A stretch of 64,000 bases of DNA from the NCBI GenBank assembly GCA_963829965.1, contig CAWHLK010000025.1, positions 62,001-126,000 of the forward strand, given 5' to 3'. The stretch comes from DASXZH01 sp963829965 (GTDB taxonomy: Bacteria > Armatimonadota > Fimbriimonadia > Fimbriimonadales > Fimbriimonadaceae). The notes beneath the pieces were generated by a model, which was not told the origin of the DNA, made no database searches, and was given only the letters and a program-made list of their open reading frames with translations. Below, piece by piece: positions 35,107-44,412 of the stretch (within the stretch, counting starts at the first letter, position 1; each line of letters opens with the position of its first letter). The position numbers and the translations under genes are program-made.

Positions 35107-35322
35107 AACGGCAAATGGCCAGGCTCCTTTCTGTTCCGGGGGGCAGAAAGGAAAAAACATTCGCTGGAGCTTTTGATACGACAGAGTCTCACATTGGGTC
35201 GCTGATGTTCCCAGGCATAAAAACCAGTACCCGGAAGGTCTCAACTCGGTGCAGAACGTAAGCTTCGAAGCCGAGATTGAAAGGAGGGGACGACAGTTTC
35301 CTGCCGCCCCGGGAACCTTAAC

Positions 35323-38223
35323 ATGTCGGACTGCACCACCATTCGTCGTGCCACTTTGCTGGCGACAATCGGCATTGCGTCGACATCAATCGCCGCTTTC
35401 CCCACCACGAACGGCCAATCGGCGGACAAGTCCGTCGCCAACGGCTCTGCGGCCTTCGTCGAGAACCGTGGACAATGGGACTCTCGAGCCCTCTATCTTT
35501 CCAGTTTAAACGGGACGAACCTCTGGATCACTCAGGAAGGCCCGGTCTTCGATTTCCGGAAGTTTATCCCGGCCGCCCCACCCATGCGTTCAGGCAAATT
35601 CTTGGTCCCAACGGGCTATTTTAAGGGCCACGTTGTTAAAATGAGTTTCGTCAACTCTGGCCCAACCATGGTCGAGGGCGCGGGCAAGCAAAAGGCCCAG
35701 TTCAACTATTTCTTTGGCAACGACGAAGCCCGCTGGGCATCTAAAGTTCCGTGCTTCTCAGAAGCCGTTGCGAAACAGCCCTACGACGGCATTTCTGTCC
35801 GATACTCCATTGACCAGGGCGCGCCGCGATACGATGTGATCGTAAGGCCAGGCGCCGATCCCTCCCAAGTCGGAATCAAGATCGAAGGCACGGACGGCGC
35901 ACGCGTCCTTCCGGACGGAAATCTCCAGCTCAAAACATCCCTCGGCGACATTGAAGAGCGTGGCCTTACCGCTTATCAAGACACCCCAGGCGGCCGAACT
36001 CAAGTCCCCTGCAGAATGGTGATGGACGGCAACACGGTTCATTTCGATACCGGGGGCTACGATACGAATAAGCCCCTAATCATAGACCCATTGGTTTTCA
36101 GCACCTTTCTGGGCGGCAGTGAAGAGGACCTTGGCTACGCGGTCACGCTGGATTCATTGAACAATGTTTATGTAACGGGTGAGACCTACTCGCCGGATTT
36201 TCCCATAACTGTCGGCGCTTATCAAACCTCCTATAAGAATACGCGCGGCACTGGTTTCGTTTCCAAACTCAGTGCCAATGGCTCGACGCTCCTGGACAGC
36301 ACCTTTCTCGGCGGAAGCGGCCAAAACGGGGACGATTACGCTCAGGCAATAGCATTGGACTCAGACGGCAACGTTCTTGTCGCGGGCATTACGGGATCAA
36401 CCAACTTTCCGACGACTACTCATTCGTTTCAAACCGCCAGCAAAAACCCTTACGGAACGGCCTTTGTTTCGAAACTCAGTTCCGACCTTTCAACATTGGC
36501 AGCGAGCACCTTTCTTGGCGGCTCCGGTGGGGACGCAGCCAACGACTACATCGACGGGCTCGCCCTGGACTCTTCGAACGACGTCTTTGTTGTTGGGCTA
36601 ACCGGATCGACCGATTTCCCGGTGGCCACCCACGCTTTTGATGCGGCAAACGGTAATCCCAAGGGCACTGGCTTTATCGCCGAACTCAATCCGGCCTTAA
36701 CCTCTGAGACGTACGGGACCTATCTGGGCGGCAGCGGCGCGGATAACACTTACGACGTGGTTTACGGGGTCGCGGTGGATTCGTCGGATAACGTTGTCGT
36801 TGCGGGATTTACCGGCTCTACGGACTTGGGCACAACCACCGGCGCCTACCAAACCACCAATTCCAATCCCCAGGGCACGGCCTTTGTCGGCAAACTGAAC
36901 TCCACGCTGTCAGGCGCACTTTTTCTCACCTATCTGGGCGGCACCGGCGGATTAGACTATGGCTACGACTATTGTGCCGGCGTAGAGTTGGATACTTCCG
37001 GTAATCCGGTCGTATGTGGCTACACGGGCTCCTCTGACTTCCCCACCACCAGCGGCGTCCTGCAAACATCGAACTTGAATTCGGATGGCACAAGCTTTGT
37101 GGCCAAATTGAATTCAACCGGATCCGCGCTAGTCTTCAGCACCTATCTCGGTGGATCCGGAGGCAAGAACTATGGATACGACGAGGCGTATGGAGTTTCC
37201 CTGGACCCATCCAACAACGTTGCGGTTACGGGAATCACGGCTTCAATCAACTTCCCGACCACGCCTGACGCTCTACAGGCCACGAACTTGAACTATTACG
37301 CAACCGGGTTTATCACTGAGCTTAGCGCGGATGGATCATCGCTCATTTACAGCTCTTACCTGGGCGGCAGCGCATCGTACTCCTACGATTACGGAGCAGG
37401 CTTAGTTGTCGATTCTCTGGGGAACAACGTAGTGGTCACGGGATATACGGGATCAGAAGACTTTCCCACCAGTGTTGGCGCATACCAGACTACTGACGGT
37501 GCCGCCGATGGCACCGCCTTCGTCACAAAGCTCGGTCTCTACCCAGACGTCACGGGCATCAGCGTGGATCCTGGTTCAGTAACCGGCGGCGAGAATGCCG
37601 GCGGATTTGTTGAGCTCTCAAACAATGCGGGCGCCGGCGGCATTACCGTTTCTCTTTCAGCTGGCGTAAGCGCAGCAGCAAGCGTTCCGGCTACGGTGGT
37701 GGTACCAGCCGGGTCGAATTACGCACCCTTTACCGTTCAAACTTCGGCAGTCTCCGTGAGCAGCCTTGTGACGATCACGGCCAGCTATCAGGGCACTTCT
37801 CAAAGCACAACGCTTACCGTTGGCTTGCCTTCGGTCGCTGTTGTGACCGTAACACCCAACGCAGTAGTTGGGGGTCAAAACACAACAGGAACGGTCTTTC
37901 TAACAGATCCGGCGGGACCATCCGGAGCGGTCGTGACCCTGTCGACAAACCTACCGGCCTTGAGTGTGCCGCTTACGGCAACCGTGCAACCGGGCGATGA
38001 TTCGGTGGAATTCACGGTTACAACTCCCGATGTGTCTTCGAGCGCTTCGTATTACGTAAACGCGTCCTACAACAACACAAACCTCTCCGCTGGTCTTAAT
38101 GTGCTCCCTCCTTCGGTCGTTGGCATTACAGTCGCTCCAACTGCCGTTACGGGTGGCGCAGCGGCGAACGGAACGGTAACGCTGGGGGCGCCGCGGGTCC
38201 TTCCGGCGAAGTTGTGTCACTGA
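35323..38223 (+). CDS. Giant SBBP/Ig protein D, fragment 1 (signal to Ig-like repeat 3)
   Basis: Signal peptide RATLLATIGIASTSIAAF, then the N-terminal domain (AFVENRGQWDSRALYLSS, VRYSIDQGAPRYDVIVR). Seven SBBP units follow (FLGGSE, FLGGSG, FLGGSG, YLGGSG, YLGGTG, YLGGSG, YLGGSA). Several contain an inserted Tyr/Asp-rich loop (YGYDYC, YGYDEA, YSYDYG) not found in the other paralogs. Ig-like units 1-3 follow (SVTGGE, AVVGGQ, AVTGGA). The frame breaks at GTVTLGAP in a GGGGGCGCCGCGGG stretch near 38190. A 216-base gap with no gene separates it from C, so D may have its own promoter. Confidence 0.8.
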   Translation: MSDCTTIRRATLLATIGIASTSIAAFPTTNGQSADKSVANGSAAFVENRGQWDSRALYLSSLNGTNLWITQEGPVFDFRKFIPAAPPMRSGKFLVPTGYFKGHVVKMSFVNSGPTMVEGAGKQKAQFNYFFGNDEARWASKVPCFSEAVAKQPYDGISVRYSIDQGAPRYDVIVRPGADPSQVGIKIEGTDGARVLPDGNLQLKTSLGDIEERGLTAYQDTPGGRTQVPCRMVMDGNTVHFDTGGYDTNKPLIIDPLVFSTFLGGSEEDLGYAVTLDSLNNVYVTGETYSPDFPITVGAYQTSYKNTRGTGFVSKLSANGSTLLDSTFLGGSGQNGDDYAQAIALDSDGNVLVAGITGSTNFPTTTHSFQTASKNPYGTAFVSKLSSDLSTLAASTFLGGSGGDAANDYIDGLALDSSNDVFVVGLTGSTDFPVATHAFDAANGNPKGTGFIAELNPALTSETYGTYLGGSGADNTYDVVYGVAVDSSDNVVVAGFTGSTDLGTTTGAYQTTNSNPQGTAFVGKLNSTLSGALFLTYLGGTGGLDYGYDYCAGVELDTSGNPVVCGYTGSSDFPTTSGVLQTSNLNSDGTSFVAKLNSTGSALVFSTYLGGSGGKNYGYDEAYGVSLDPSNNVAVTGITASINFPTTPDALQATNLNYYATGFITELSADGSSLIYSSYLGGSASYSYDYGAGLVVDSLGNNVVVTGYTGSEDFPTSVGAYQTTDGAADGTAFVTKLGLYPDVTGISVDPGSVTGGENAGGFVELSNNAGAGGITVSLSAGVSAAASVPATVVVPAGSNYAPFTVQTSAVSVSSLVTITASYQGTSQSTTLTVGLPSVAVVTVTPNAVVGGQNTTGTVFLTDPAGPSGAVVTLSTNLPALSVPLTATVQPGDDSVEFTVTTPDVSSSASYYVNASYNNTNLSAGLNVLPPSVVGITVAPTAVTGGAAANGTVTLGAPRVLPAKLCH

Positions 38224-39239
38224 GCTCCAGCACAACAGAGGCGGCAGTTCCCACCACGGTTATGGTTTTGGCCGGGAACGAAACCGCCCAATTCACGATC
38301 AACACGGTAGCCGTTTCCTCCAGCGCGCGGGCCACGATCACTGCCACCTACAGCTCAGTATCTCAGACCGCGACCCTGACCGTCTCTCCTGCGGCCGTTT
38401 CGGGTCTGAGCGTTGCAACCACCGTGTTTTTAGGCGGGGGCTCCACAACGGGCACCGTCACATTAGCTGGGCCCGCGGGCCCCTATGGTGACGTCGTGAA
38501 GCTCTCTTCAAACTCGGTACGGGCAACGGTGCCCGCCACGGTCGAGGTCGCAGCAGGGGCGACTTCGGCCACATTTAACGTTCAGACCAGTGCGGTTTCC
38601 TCCGTCTCGGTAATGACTCTCACCGCGACTTTTGGCTTGTCATCCCAATCTTGCCTTGTGTCGGTTTTGGCCGCACCGCTGTCGAGCGTGAGCATAGCCC
38701 CCGGCTCGGTGGTTGGCGGGAACAATGCCACCGGCACGCTGTCACTTGAAGCGGTGGCGGGGCCCTATGGAAACGTGATAAAGCTCGCTTCCAACTCAGC
38801 CAACGCGCCAGTCCCCGCCACCGTCACCGTCCCTGCAAGCAATACTTCGGCGACTTTCACGATCGCGACAAAGGCGGTTTCGTCTACGAACGTCGTTACC
38901 GTTACGGCCACGTTTTGGCTGTATTCGCAAACCACGACCTTTACCGTGACGCCGGCGTTGATCTCCAGCCTCAGCTTCGCCCCCAACCCGGTGGTCGGCG
39001 GCCAAACCACGACGTCGACGCTTCACCTCTCCGGGGCGGCAGGACCAACCGGAGATGTAGTCAAGCTTTCCTCGAACAGCGCCTATGCGGCCGTTCCATC
39101 CAGCGTCACCGTTCCGCCAGGCCAATCATCGGTCACGTTCCTTGTGCACACAGTTACGACGAGCAGCAGCAGAACCGTTTCGATCACGGCAACTCTAGGC
39201 GCATCCACGGTCACGGTCCCCCTGGCGCTGAGTCCCTAA
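38214..39239 (+). CDS. Giant SBBP/Ig protein D, fragment 2 (end of Ig 3, Ig-like repeats 4-6)
   Basis: Resumes in the Ig-like unit 3 (SLSSSTTEAAVPTTVMV). Units 4-6 follow, marked FLGGGSTTGTVTL, SVVGGNNATGTLSL and PVVGGQTTTSTLHLS. It ends with TVSITATLGASTVTVPLALS. The arrangement is the same as in A-C, giving a repaired protein D of about 1,305 residues. It is convergent with the small secreted-protein gene at 39247. Confidence 0.8.
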   Translation: MSLSSSTTEAAVPTTVMVLAGNETAQFTINTVAVSSSARATITATYSSVSQTATLTVSPAAVSGLSVATTVFLGGGSTTGTVTLAGPAGPYGDVVKLSSNSVRATVPATVEVAAGATSATFNVQTSAVSSVSVMTLTATFGLSSQSCLVSVLAAPLSSVSIAPGSVVGGNNATGTLSLEAVAGPYGNVIKLASNSANAPVPATVTVPASNTSATFTIATKAVSSTNVVTVTATFWLYSQTTTFTVTPALISSLSFAPNPVVGGQTTTSTLHLSGAAGPTGDVVKLSSNSAYAAVPSSVTVPPGQSSVTFLVHTVTTSSSRTVSITATLGASTVTVPLALSP

Positions 39240-39246
39240 GTGTGGC

Positions 39247-39627
39247 CTAGTTGGCCGTCATACCAACGATCAATAACGGCTTCCACGGCAGGCTTGCGGT
39301 GTCTAGCTCAGAGGCGGGGTAATAGTGTGTTTGCAGAAGCGGCTGGGCTTCTTTGGCTCTTGGTCCCGCCTTCACGCGGAACTCGGTGACGCCGCCAGTA
39401 TCATCGGAGGTAGTGTCTGTTCCGATAATGCCTCCGCCGAGAAAGGCGAAGGTCTGGACGTGGACGACCGTGTTCGCCTCAAACAACTCAGGGCCGTGCG
39501 TATCCCTAAGCGACTCGGCCTTGAACAGGAATACAGCGGGGCCGGTTGGCTCATACGTAAAGCCGCTTTGCGCTACGGCGGCGACTGCCAAGGAAGAACA
39601 AGACAAACAAATCAATGAGCGCAGCAC
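39247..39627 (-). CDS. Small secreted protein of unknown function
   Basis: 126 residues with a signal peptide (LICLSCSSLAVAAVAQS). The mature part is beta-rich (FTYEPTGPAVFLFKAESLRD, TVVHVQTFAFLGGGIIGTDT, GGVTEFRVKAGPRAK) and ends with WKPLLIVGMTA. I do not recognise a family. It faces the SBBP array tail to tail with seven bases between stops. Confidence 0.6.
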   Translation of the reverse strand: MLRSLICLSCSSLAVAAVAQSGFTYEPTGPAVFLFKAESLRDTHGPELFEANTVVHVQTFAFLGGGIIGTDTTSDDTGGVTEFRVKAGPRAKEAQPLLQTHYYPASELDTASLPWKPLLIVGMTAN

Positions 39628-39743
39628 GGTACCACTAAGAATATCAAGAAACGTGCCTACGCGGGGGTTGGAATGATTAGTTGGTTAGGGGTAAGCGCCA
39701 GGATTGAGCAAGTCAGATATGTCCGGTTCTCGGGCCACTACCG

Positions 39744-41459
39744 TTACCGGATGTTGAAATACTTCGCTTCGGGATGGTGAACGACGATCGCCGAAGTGGA
39801 TTGCTCGGGCACCAGCATGAACTCTTCGGTCAGCTCGATGCCGACATCCTCGGGTTTGAGCAGTTCGAAAAGTTTGCCCTGGTCTTCCAAGTTTGGACAG
39901 GCAGGATAACCGAACGAGAATCGTGCGCCCCGGTACTTCGCGCTGAACAGGAGCTTTAGATCTTCCGGGTCTTCGGCGCCAATCCCCAACTCGTTACGCA
40001 TCTGCTTGTGCCAATACTCGGCAAGCGCCTCTGCGCTTTCCACGCCCATGCCATGCGTGTAGAGGTAGTCCTGAAACTCGCCGGCCTCGAACAACTGCCT
40101 TTCCAGCAGGGAGACATCGCTGCCAATGGTCACAATGCTGAACCCGACAACGTCGGTCTCGCCCGCCCCTTTGGCTCTAAAGAAATCGCTGAGGCATAGA
40201 CGCCGGCCGTCCCGCTGCCTTGGGAAGGTAAAGCGCAGGCGTTCTCTTTCGCAGTCTTCCTCGTAAATGATCAGGTCGTTTCCTTCGGAATGGCATGGGA
40301 AGTAGCCCCACTTGACCTTCGGCTTCAAAACTGCGGCAACTTCATTCTGCATCCGCTCAAAAATAGGCCGCACATTTGTCTCGAGCCAGGCGTTGAACTC
40401 CGGCATGTCCATGCCTTCTTGGCGTTTGAACTGCCACTGGCCGCGCCACAGTGCGACGGTGTTGATGAACTTGAAAATCTCGAAGGGGTCGAACTTGGTG
40501 TGCTTACGAACGCCATAGAACGGAAGCTTGGGCGAAGGCACATCTTTGGCGACGTCGCTTACCACGCCGTCGAACACGTAAAGCGCGGAATCTTTTTCGT
40601 CCACCCGGTGGCTGCGGACGCGATCGTACACTTGCTCATTGGCTCCATCCGTTTCGGATGTCAAGCTAAGACTCGATCCACCACCGGAAGGGGCTTCCCC
40701 GCTTGCGATTCGCTCCATGAGATGCAGCCCTTCAAAGGCATCTTGGGCGTAAAAAACATCGCCCTTATACTGCGACCTCAGGTCTTTCTCCACGTAGCCC
40801 CGTGTGAGAGCCGCTCCGCCCAGAATGACCGGGTATCCGGAGAGCCCGCGCTCATTCATTTCCAGGAGGTTGTCCCGCATGATCACGGTGCTTTTGACAA
40901 GCAGGCCACTCATGCCGATGACTTGGCAGTCGTGCTCTTTGACTTTTTCCAAGATCGAGTTGATCGATTGCTTGATGCCAATGTTGGCGACCCGGTACCC
41001 ATTGTTGCTGAGGATGATATCAACGAGGTTTTTCCCGATATCATGCACGTCTCCTTCTACCGTTGCGAGCAAAATAGAGCCCTTTTCAGCCCCATCCGCC
41101 TTTTCCAGGAGCGGCTCAATAAAACGGACCGCGGTTTTCATCACCTCGGCGCTTTGAAGCACAAACGGAAGCTGCATCTTGCCCGAGCCAAAAAGCTCGC
41201 CCACCGTTTTCATACCGTCCAGCAAGAGTTCGTTTATAACGGCGAGCGGCTCATATTCCTTGAGCGCCTCGTTCAAATGGGGTTCCAAGTTCTTCTTAAC
41301 ACCATCGACGATGTGCTTTTTCAGCTTGTCTTCAATCGAAAGGCCGTCGAACGCATTCGCGGACTCACTTGTTGCCTTGACGTTTTCAAATCGAGCCATC
41401 AGCTCGATAAGGGGATCGTAGGTGCAGGTCTTCTCTTCCGGTGTCTCTGCCTGCATCAT
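39744..41459 (-). CDS. metH: Methionine synthase C-terminal module (cobalamin-binding plus reactivation domains)
   Basis: Corresponds to the C-terminal half of cobalamin-dependent methionine synthase. Seen in order: the Cap four-helix region (INELLLDGMKTVGELFGSGK, LPFVLQSAEVMKTAVRFIEP); the B12-binding motif EGDVHDIGKNLVDIILSNNG with the cobalt-ligating His, and MSGLLVKSTVIM and VILGGAALTRGY; then the AdoMet reactivation domain (LWRGQWQF, YFPCHSEGNDLIIYE, RGARFSFGYPACPNLEDQ). The homocysteine and folate domains (about 650 residues in fused MetH) are absent and not next door. It must work with separate proteins or be a split enzyme. ATG 41459 or 41456 is the likely start; 15 codons upstream in frame are unlikely to be used. 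Confidence 0.85.
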   Translation of the reverse strand: MMQAETPEEKTCTYDPLIELMARFENVKATSESANAFDGLSIEDKLKKHIVDGVKKNLEPHLNEALKEYEPLAVINELLLDGMKTVGELFGSGKMQLPFVLQSAEVMKTAVRFIEPLLEKADGAEKGSILLATVEGDVHDIGKNLVDIILSNNGYRVANIGIKQSINSILEKVKEHDCQVIGMSGLLVKSTVIMRDNLLEMNERGLSGYPVILGGAALTRGYVEKDLRSQYKGDVFYAQDAFEGLHLMERIASGEAPSGGGSSLSLTSETDGANEQVYDRVRSHRVDEKDSALYVFDGVVSDVAKDVPSPKLPFYGVRKHTKFDPFEIFKFINTVALWRGQWQFKRQEGMDMPEFNAWLETNVRPIFERMQNEVAAVLKPKVKWGYFPCHSEGNDLIIYEEDCERERLRFTFPRQRDGRRLCLSDFFRAKGAGETDVVGFSIVTIGSDVSLLERQLFEAGEFQDYLYTHGMGVESAEALAEYWHKQMRNELGIGAEDPEDLKLLFSAKYRGARFSFGYPACPNLEDQGKLFELLKPEDVGIELTEEFMLVPEQSTSAIVVHHPEAKYFNIR

Positions 41460-41636
41460 CCGGCAAATTGTACCTAGCCCGTGGTTTTGCGGGAATTGCC
41501 GCAAGAGGGGTAGCCCTTAATCAGCAATAAGGTGGCAGAAAGGGAGCTGTTTTGTATACAATATAGGGCGAAGGTCTTGAGGTTGCATTTGCTCTCCCCT
41601 TGGCAACTCTCGGGCCTTCTTTCACTTTTTTGCGTT

Positions 41637-42131
41637 CTACTCTCCAGGGTTGATAGCGCGGTCCGGAAGGCGGACAAACTCCATCGCAAGGTTTCCTTCA
41701 GGGGTTAGAATGAAGGCGTTTTTTCCATGCCATGCGACCGTTCCATTGAGGTCAGCCGCGCCCTTTCCAGATTGCTTGGCATGCTCCTCCAGCGTCCGCA
41801 AGTATTGAATGATCTTCGGGTTGACGCCCTTCGGCGCACTGATATCCGTTTTTAGAGCGGCAACCGTGAGCCTATCTCCTTCAAGTCTGTACGTCCCGGC
41901 CACGGAAGTCTTTGGGCCCTTAACATCCGTCCAGTAGCGCTCGAAGCTGAAAGTGCCGTCCTTTTTGAACTCCAGGAAAATACCTCTCGGCGCAGGAACG
42001 CCCGCGTGCCATTTGCCGACGACGGGCCCATTGGGAGGCCGGCGTATCGGTGGCTTGGGAGCTTCGGGTTTGCAACCTGCCAGGGTGCTTACAAAAAATA
42101 GTACCAAGAGTGTTTCGAGACTTGGCCGCAT
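41637..42131 (-). CDS. Lipoprotein of unknown function
   Basis: 164 residues starting at ATG 42131. The signal peptide ends in a lipobox (LVLFFVSTLAGC), giving a lipid-modified Cys near residue 20. The mature part starts with a Pro-rich spacer (KPEAPKPPIRRPPNGP) and continues with a small beta domain (GKWHAGVPAPRGIFLEFKKD, YRLEGDRLTVAALKTDI, GTVAWHGKNAFILTPEG). This resembles lipocalin-like or copper-resistance-type NlpE domains only vaguely. Likely anchored in the envelope. It is 35 bases downstream of the glucanase gene on the same strand. Confidence 0.65.
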   Translation of the reverse strand: MRPSLETLLVLFFVSTLAGCKPEAPKPPIRRPPNGPVVGKWHAGVPAPRGIFLEFKKDGTFSFERYWTDVKGPKTSVAGTYRLEGDRLTVAALKTDISAPKGVNPKIIQYLRTLEEHAKQSGKGAADLNGTVAWHGKNAFILTPEGNLAMEFVRLPDRAINPGE

Positions 42132-42165
42132 CCTACCTCTGAGTATGGCGTCGGCCTCTGCCAAA

Positions 42166-43143
42166 CTAATGCGCGGGGTCCCCGTAAAGAACGCCGCGGC
42201 CATGGATTCCCACGTACACGCGCCCATAAATCCTCGGGTCGCCGTCGATCTGCAGGATCAGAGCAAAGCGATGTTGGTCGTCGTTGATGCGGGTCCATGT
42301 CTTGCCTTCGTCATCTGAGCGGTAGATCGCATCCAGATCTCCGGCAGCCCCGGCGAAATATAACGCGGGGAAATTTTCACCCGGAGCGGCTTTGCCAAAT
42401 CCAAAGGCGTGGACGACCTTTATATTTGGATCCTTGTTCCAGGTCTGACCGGAGTCCGTGGAATGATACAGGCCCTCGTGAGCCGCCACCCAAAGGTCGC
42501 CCTCTTTGCCTGGCGTCGCGTAAAGGTGATCCTGGCCTCCACGGTTATCTCCACGGTCGCCTCCTGGAACGGGCAAGCCTCCCGGAAGCTCCATCGCTGA
42601 AGTGGTAAACGTGGCGCCACCGTCGGTGCTGGTAAGCAGTTTGCCGGCGAACAGGGACATCCCATAGAACTTGTTTGGATTAACGCCATCCGCGATTGCT
42701 TCCGAACCGCTTGGCAGACCTTGGCACTTGGACCAAGTTGTGCCGTTGTCACGAGTAAGATAGGAGCCGGAGCCCAAGTTCCAAACCCAGTTCTTGCCGT
42801 CGTCAGAGACGGCAATCCTCCCAGCCGTGGCCCTTGGCACGGGCACGCCGACGGTTGGTTGCCAAGTTTTGCCGCCATTCAGCGAATAGCCGATCGTGCC
42901 GGTCATGCCGCCATACGGCGATCCCACTCGAACCACCACATTGGGGGCGTCTCCTCCACAGGCAACACTCGTCGTGTTGCCGAACCTGGGGTTCTCGTAG
43001 TTGCCTTCCGGAGAAGGCCTGTCTAGGTCCCAGTGGACGAAACCACCGTAATCACCGATCGCGCTGATGAGATGAACGCCAGACTTGGAGACGCCATTTG
43101 AAGGGCCACCGTTTCCTCGATGCCTTTGCTCATCACGCTCCAA
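42166..43143 (-). CDS. GH74-like xyloglucanase, C-terminal fragment
   Basis: Last and longest readable part of a glycoside hydrolase family 74-like protein whose gene spans 42166-44401 in several frames. From about 43075 it reads LISAIGDYGGFVHWDLD. The GD-x-GGF motif carries one of the two catalytic Asp residues of the family. The rest is BNR/Asp-box propeller sequence: YSLNGGKTWQPTVGVPVP, YLTRDNGTTWSK, TSTDGGATFTTSAM, YHSTDSGQTWNKDPNI, YRSDDEGKTWTRIND. GH74 enzymes cut beta-1,4-glucan backbones of xyloglucan outside the cell. The first residues in this frame (before about 43090) are not family-like. Confidence 0.75.
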   Translation of the reverse strand: MERDEQRHRGNGGPSNGVSKSGVHLISAIGDYGGFVHWDLDRPSPEGNYENPRFGNTTSVACGGDAPNVVVRVGSPYGGMTGTIGYSLNGGKTWQPTVGVPVPRATAGRIAVSDDGKNWVWNLGSGSYLTRDNGTTWSKCQGLPSGSEAIADGVNPNKFYGMSLFAGKLLTSTDGGATFTTSAMELPGGLPVPGGDRGDNRGGQDHLYATPGKEGDLWVAAHEGLYHSTDSGQTWNKDPNIKVVHAFGFGKAAPGENFPALYFAGAAGDLDAIYRSDDEGKTWTRINDDQHRFALILQIDGDPRIYGRVYVGIHGRGVLYGDPAH

Positions 43144-43925
43144 TGCGTTGCTCGCCCTTGGTCAGCTGCGGAAAGGTCGAATGTTTCGTATCCTCCGTAG
43201 CCGGTTGTGAACATGGCATGGTTAGGATCGGCCGGGTCGACCTCGACATCGAACAGCCAATGGATCGGAGTCTTTGCCACGTCAGGGGCGCCACTGAAAT
43301 CGTAGACCGCCTGGTGCATCAGCGGCTTCCAGGTCGCACCGCCATCAAGGGAGCGAAAGACTTCGTCGCCACCTGGCCGGTAGATGGAACTGGTGACAAG
43401 CACATTGGGGTTTTGCTTCTCCACCGAGACGCCACCATAACCAAAGCCGTGCTCTTGGGTCGGTTTTTGGGGTGTGATATTAGTCCAATCGCCGGTCTTG
43501 GTGTCCAACTTCCAAACCGCGCCGTCGCGCATCGGGCTGGGGCCCGCGGTTGATATCATCGCCTCGTAAAGAACGCCATTCGAGGCAAGCACCATTCGAG
43601 TTGGACAGAGGTTGGTTGGCTCGCCTGGAACGGCCCGCCAACTGGCGCCATCATCCGTGCTTCGGAATAGATTGTTTTGGCCGGAGGTTGAAACTGCGGC
43701 GTAGATCGTACTACTTCCCTTGCCTGGTAGCCCGCTTCGAGGATCGAATACCACAGATACGATGCCCACGCTTTGCGTTCGGTACCACTCACCCGAATCA
43801 AGGTCGTCTTGCGTTGGCTCGGAAGGCTTCCAAGGAAAGTTCTCTACATGGCTCCAGGATGCGGCGCGGTCCTTGCTCAGCCAAAAGCCCAGCCTTGCGC
43901 GAACCGAAATAGAGGACCCTGCCAT
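43023..43925 (-). CDS. GH74-like xyloglucanase, middle fragment
   Basis: Middle part of the two-propeller fold: WLSKDRAASWSHVENFP, TIYAAVSTSGQNNLFRSTDD, GASWRAVPGEPTNLCP, VFRSLDGGATWKPL and IHWLFDVEVDPADPNHAMFT. These Asp-box (S-x-D-x-G-x-T/S-W) turns and the DP-x-NP-type strands are characteristic. Near 43100 the frame leaves the family pattern (SPSLAFISSARS) and coding passes to the C-terminal fragment. Confidence 0.75.
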   Translation of the reverse strand: MAGSSISVRARLGFWLSKDRAASWSHVENFPWKPSEPTQDDLDSGEWYRTQSVGIVSVVFDPRSGLPGKGSSTIYAAVSTSGQNNLFRSTDDGASWRAVPGEPTNLCPTRMVLASNGVLYEAMISTAGPSPMRDGAVWKLDTKTGDWTNITPQKPTQEHGFGYGGVSVEKQNPNVLVTSSIYRPGGDEVFRSLDGGATWKPLMHQAVYDFSGAPDVAKTPIHWLFDVEVDPADPNHAMFTTGYGGYETFDLSAADQGRATHWSVMSKGIEETVALQMASPSLAFISSARSVITVVSSTGT

Positions 43926-43934
43926 CGTTGGGGT

Positions 43935-44401
43935 CTACTGCCAGACGTTCGCCGTTGCCGCGGCCGTTTTCGTTTCCGCCCATTTTGAATGGCACGTCGG
44001 CACGCTGAAAGGTTTTGCCGCGATTGCTTGAACGCAGGATTGCGCCGTTGGGGGGTCGTTGAGTTCGTGTACGTGCGCGCACGCCATGTAAAGACGGTTT
44101 GAGTCGGAAGGGTCCAAGGCGATGCTTTCGACTCCCATCAGGTTGATATCCTTCCAACCGGCCCAATCCAGTAGCGGAATCCACTCTTTCGCTTTATCGT
44201 CCCAACGGTATGCCCCGCCGATATCCGTCCGGGCATAGCGAACGCCTTTCGCGGTGGGATGAAAAATGATTCCATCCACAAACCCACCCCCCACCATTTG
44301 CACACTTTTCCAGGTGTAGGGCTCGGCCGTCTGAGCGGGACGCTCGCGCGGGCACAAACCAGGCTTGTAATTGCCAAAACGAATGGCGCGTTTCTCTTCA
44401 T
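43935..44401 (-). CDS. GH74-like xyloglucanase, N-terminal fragment
   Basis: The likely start is ATG 44401 with AGGGG nine bases upstream; that frame gives a signal peptide (MKRNAPFVLAITSLVCA). The mature start is one frame away: YTWKSVQMVGGGFVDGIIF, then YARTDIGGAYRWDDK with the first catalytic Asp of GH74 (RTDIGG) and IALDPSDSNRLYMACA. After that, coding moves to another frame (ILRSSNRGKTFQRADVPF, GERLAVDPNDGRVLYFGS, about 43860-44060) before joining the middle fragment. At least four one-base shifts are needed across the gene. Confidence 0.65.
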
Positions 44402-44412
44402 TGAAAATCCCC

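Noticed and set aside
40290..41477. Long forward-strand open frame (395 codons)
   Set aside because: Shadow of the MetH module, whose DVHDIG and reactivation motifs lie on the reverse strand.
41505..41636. SAM or cobalamin riboswitch upstream of the MetH module
   Set aside because: I looked for the SAM-I core and the B12-box and found neither.
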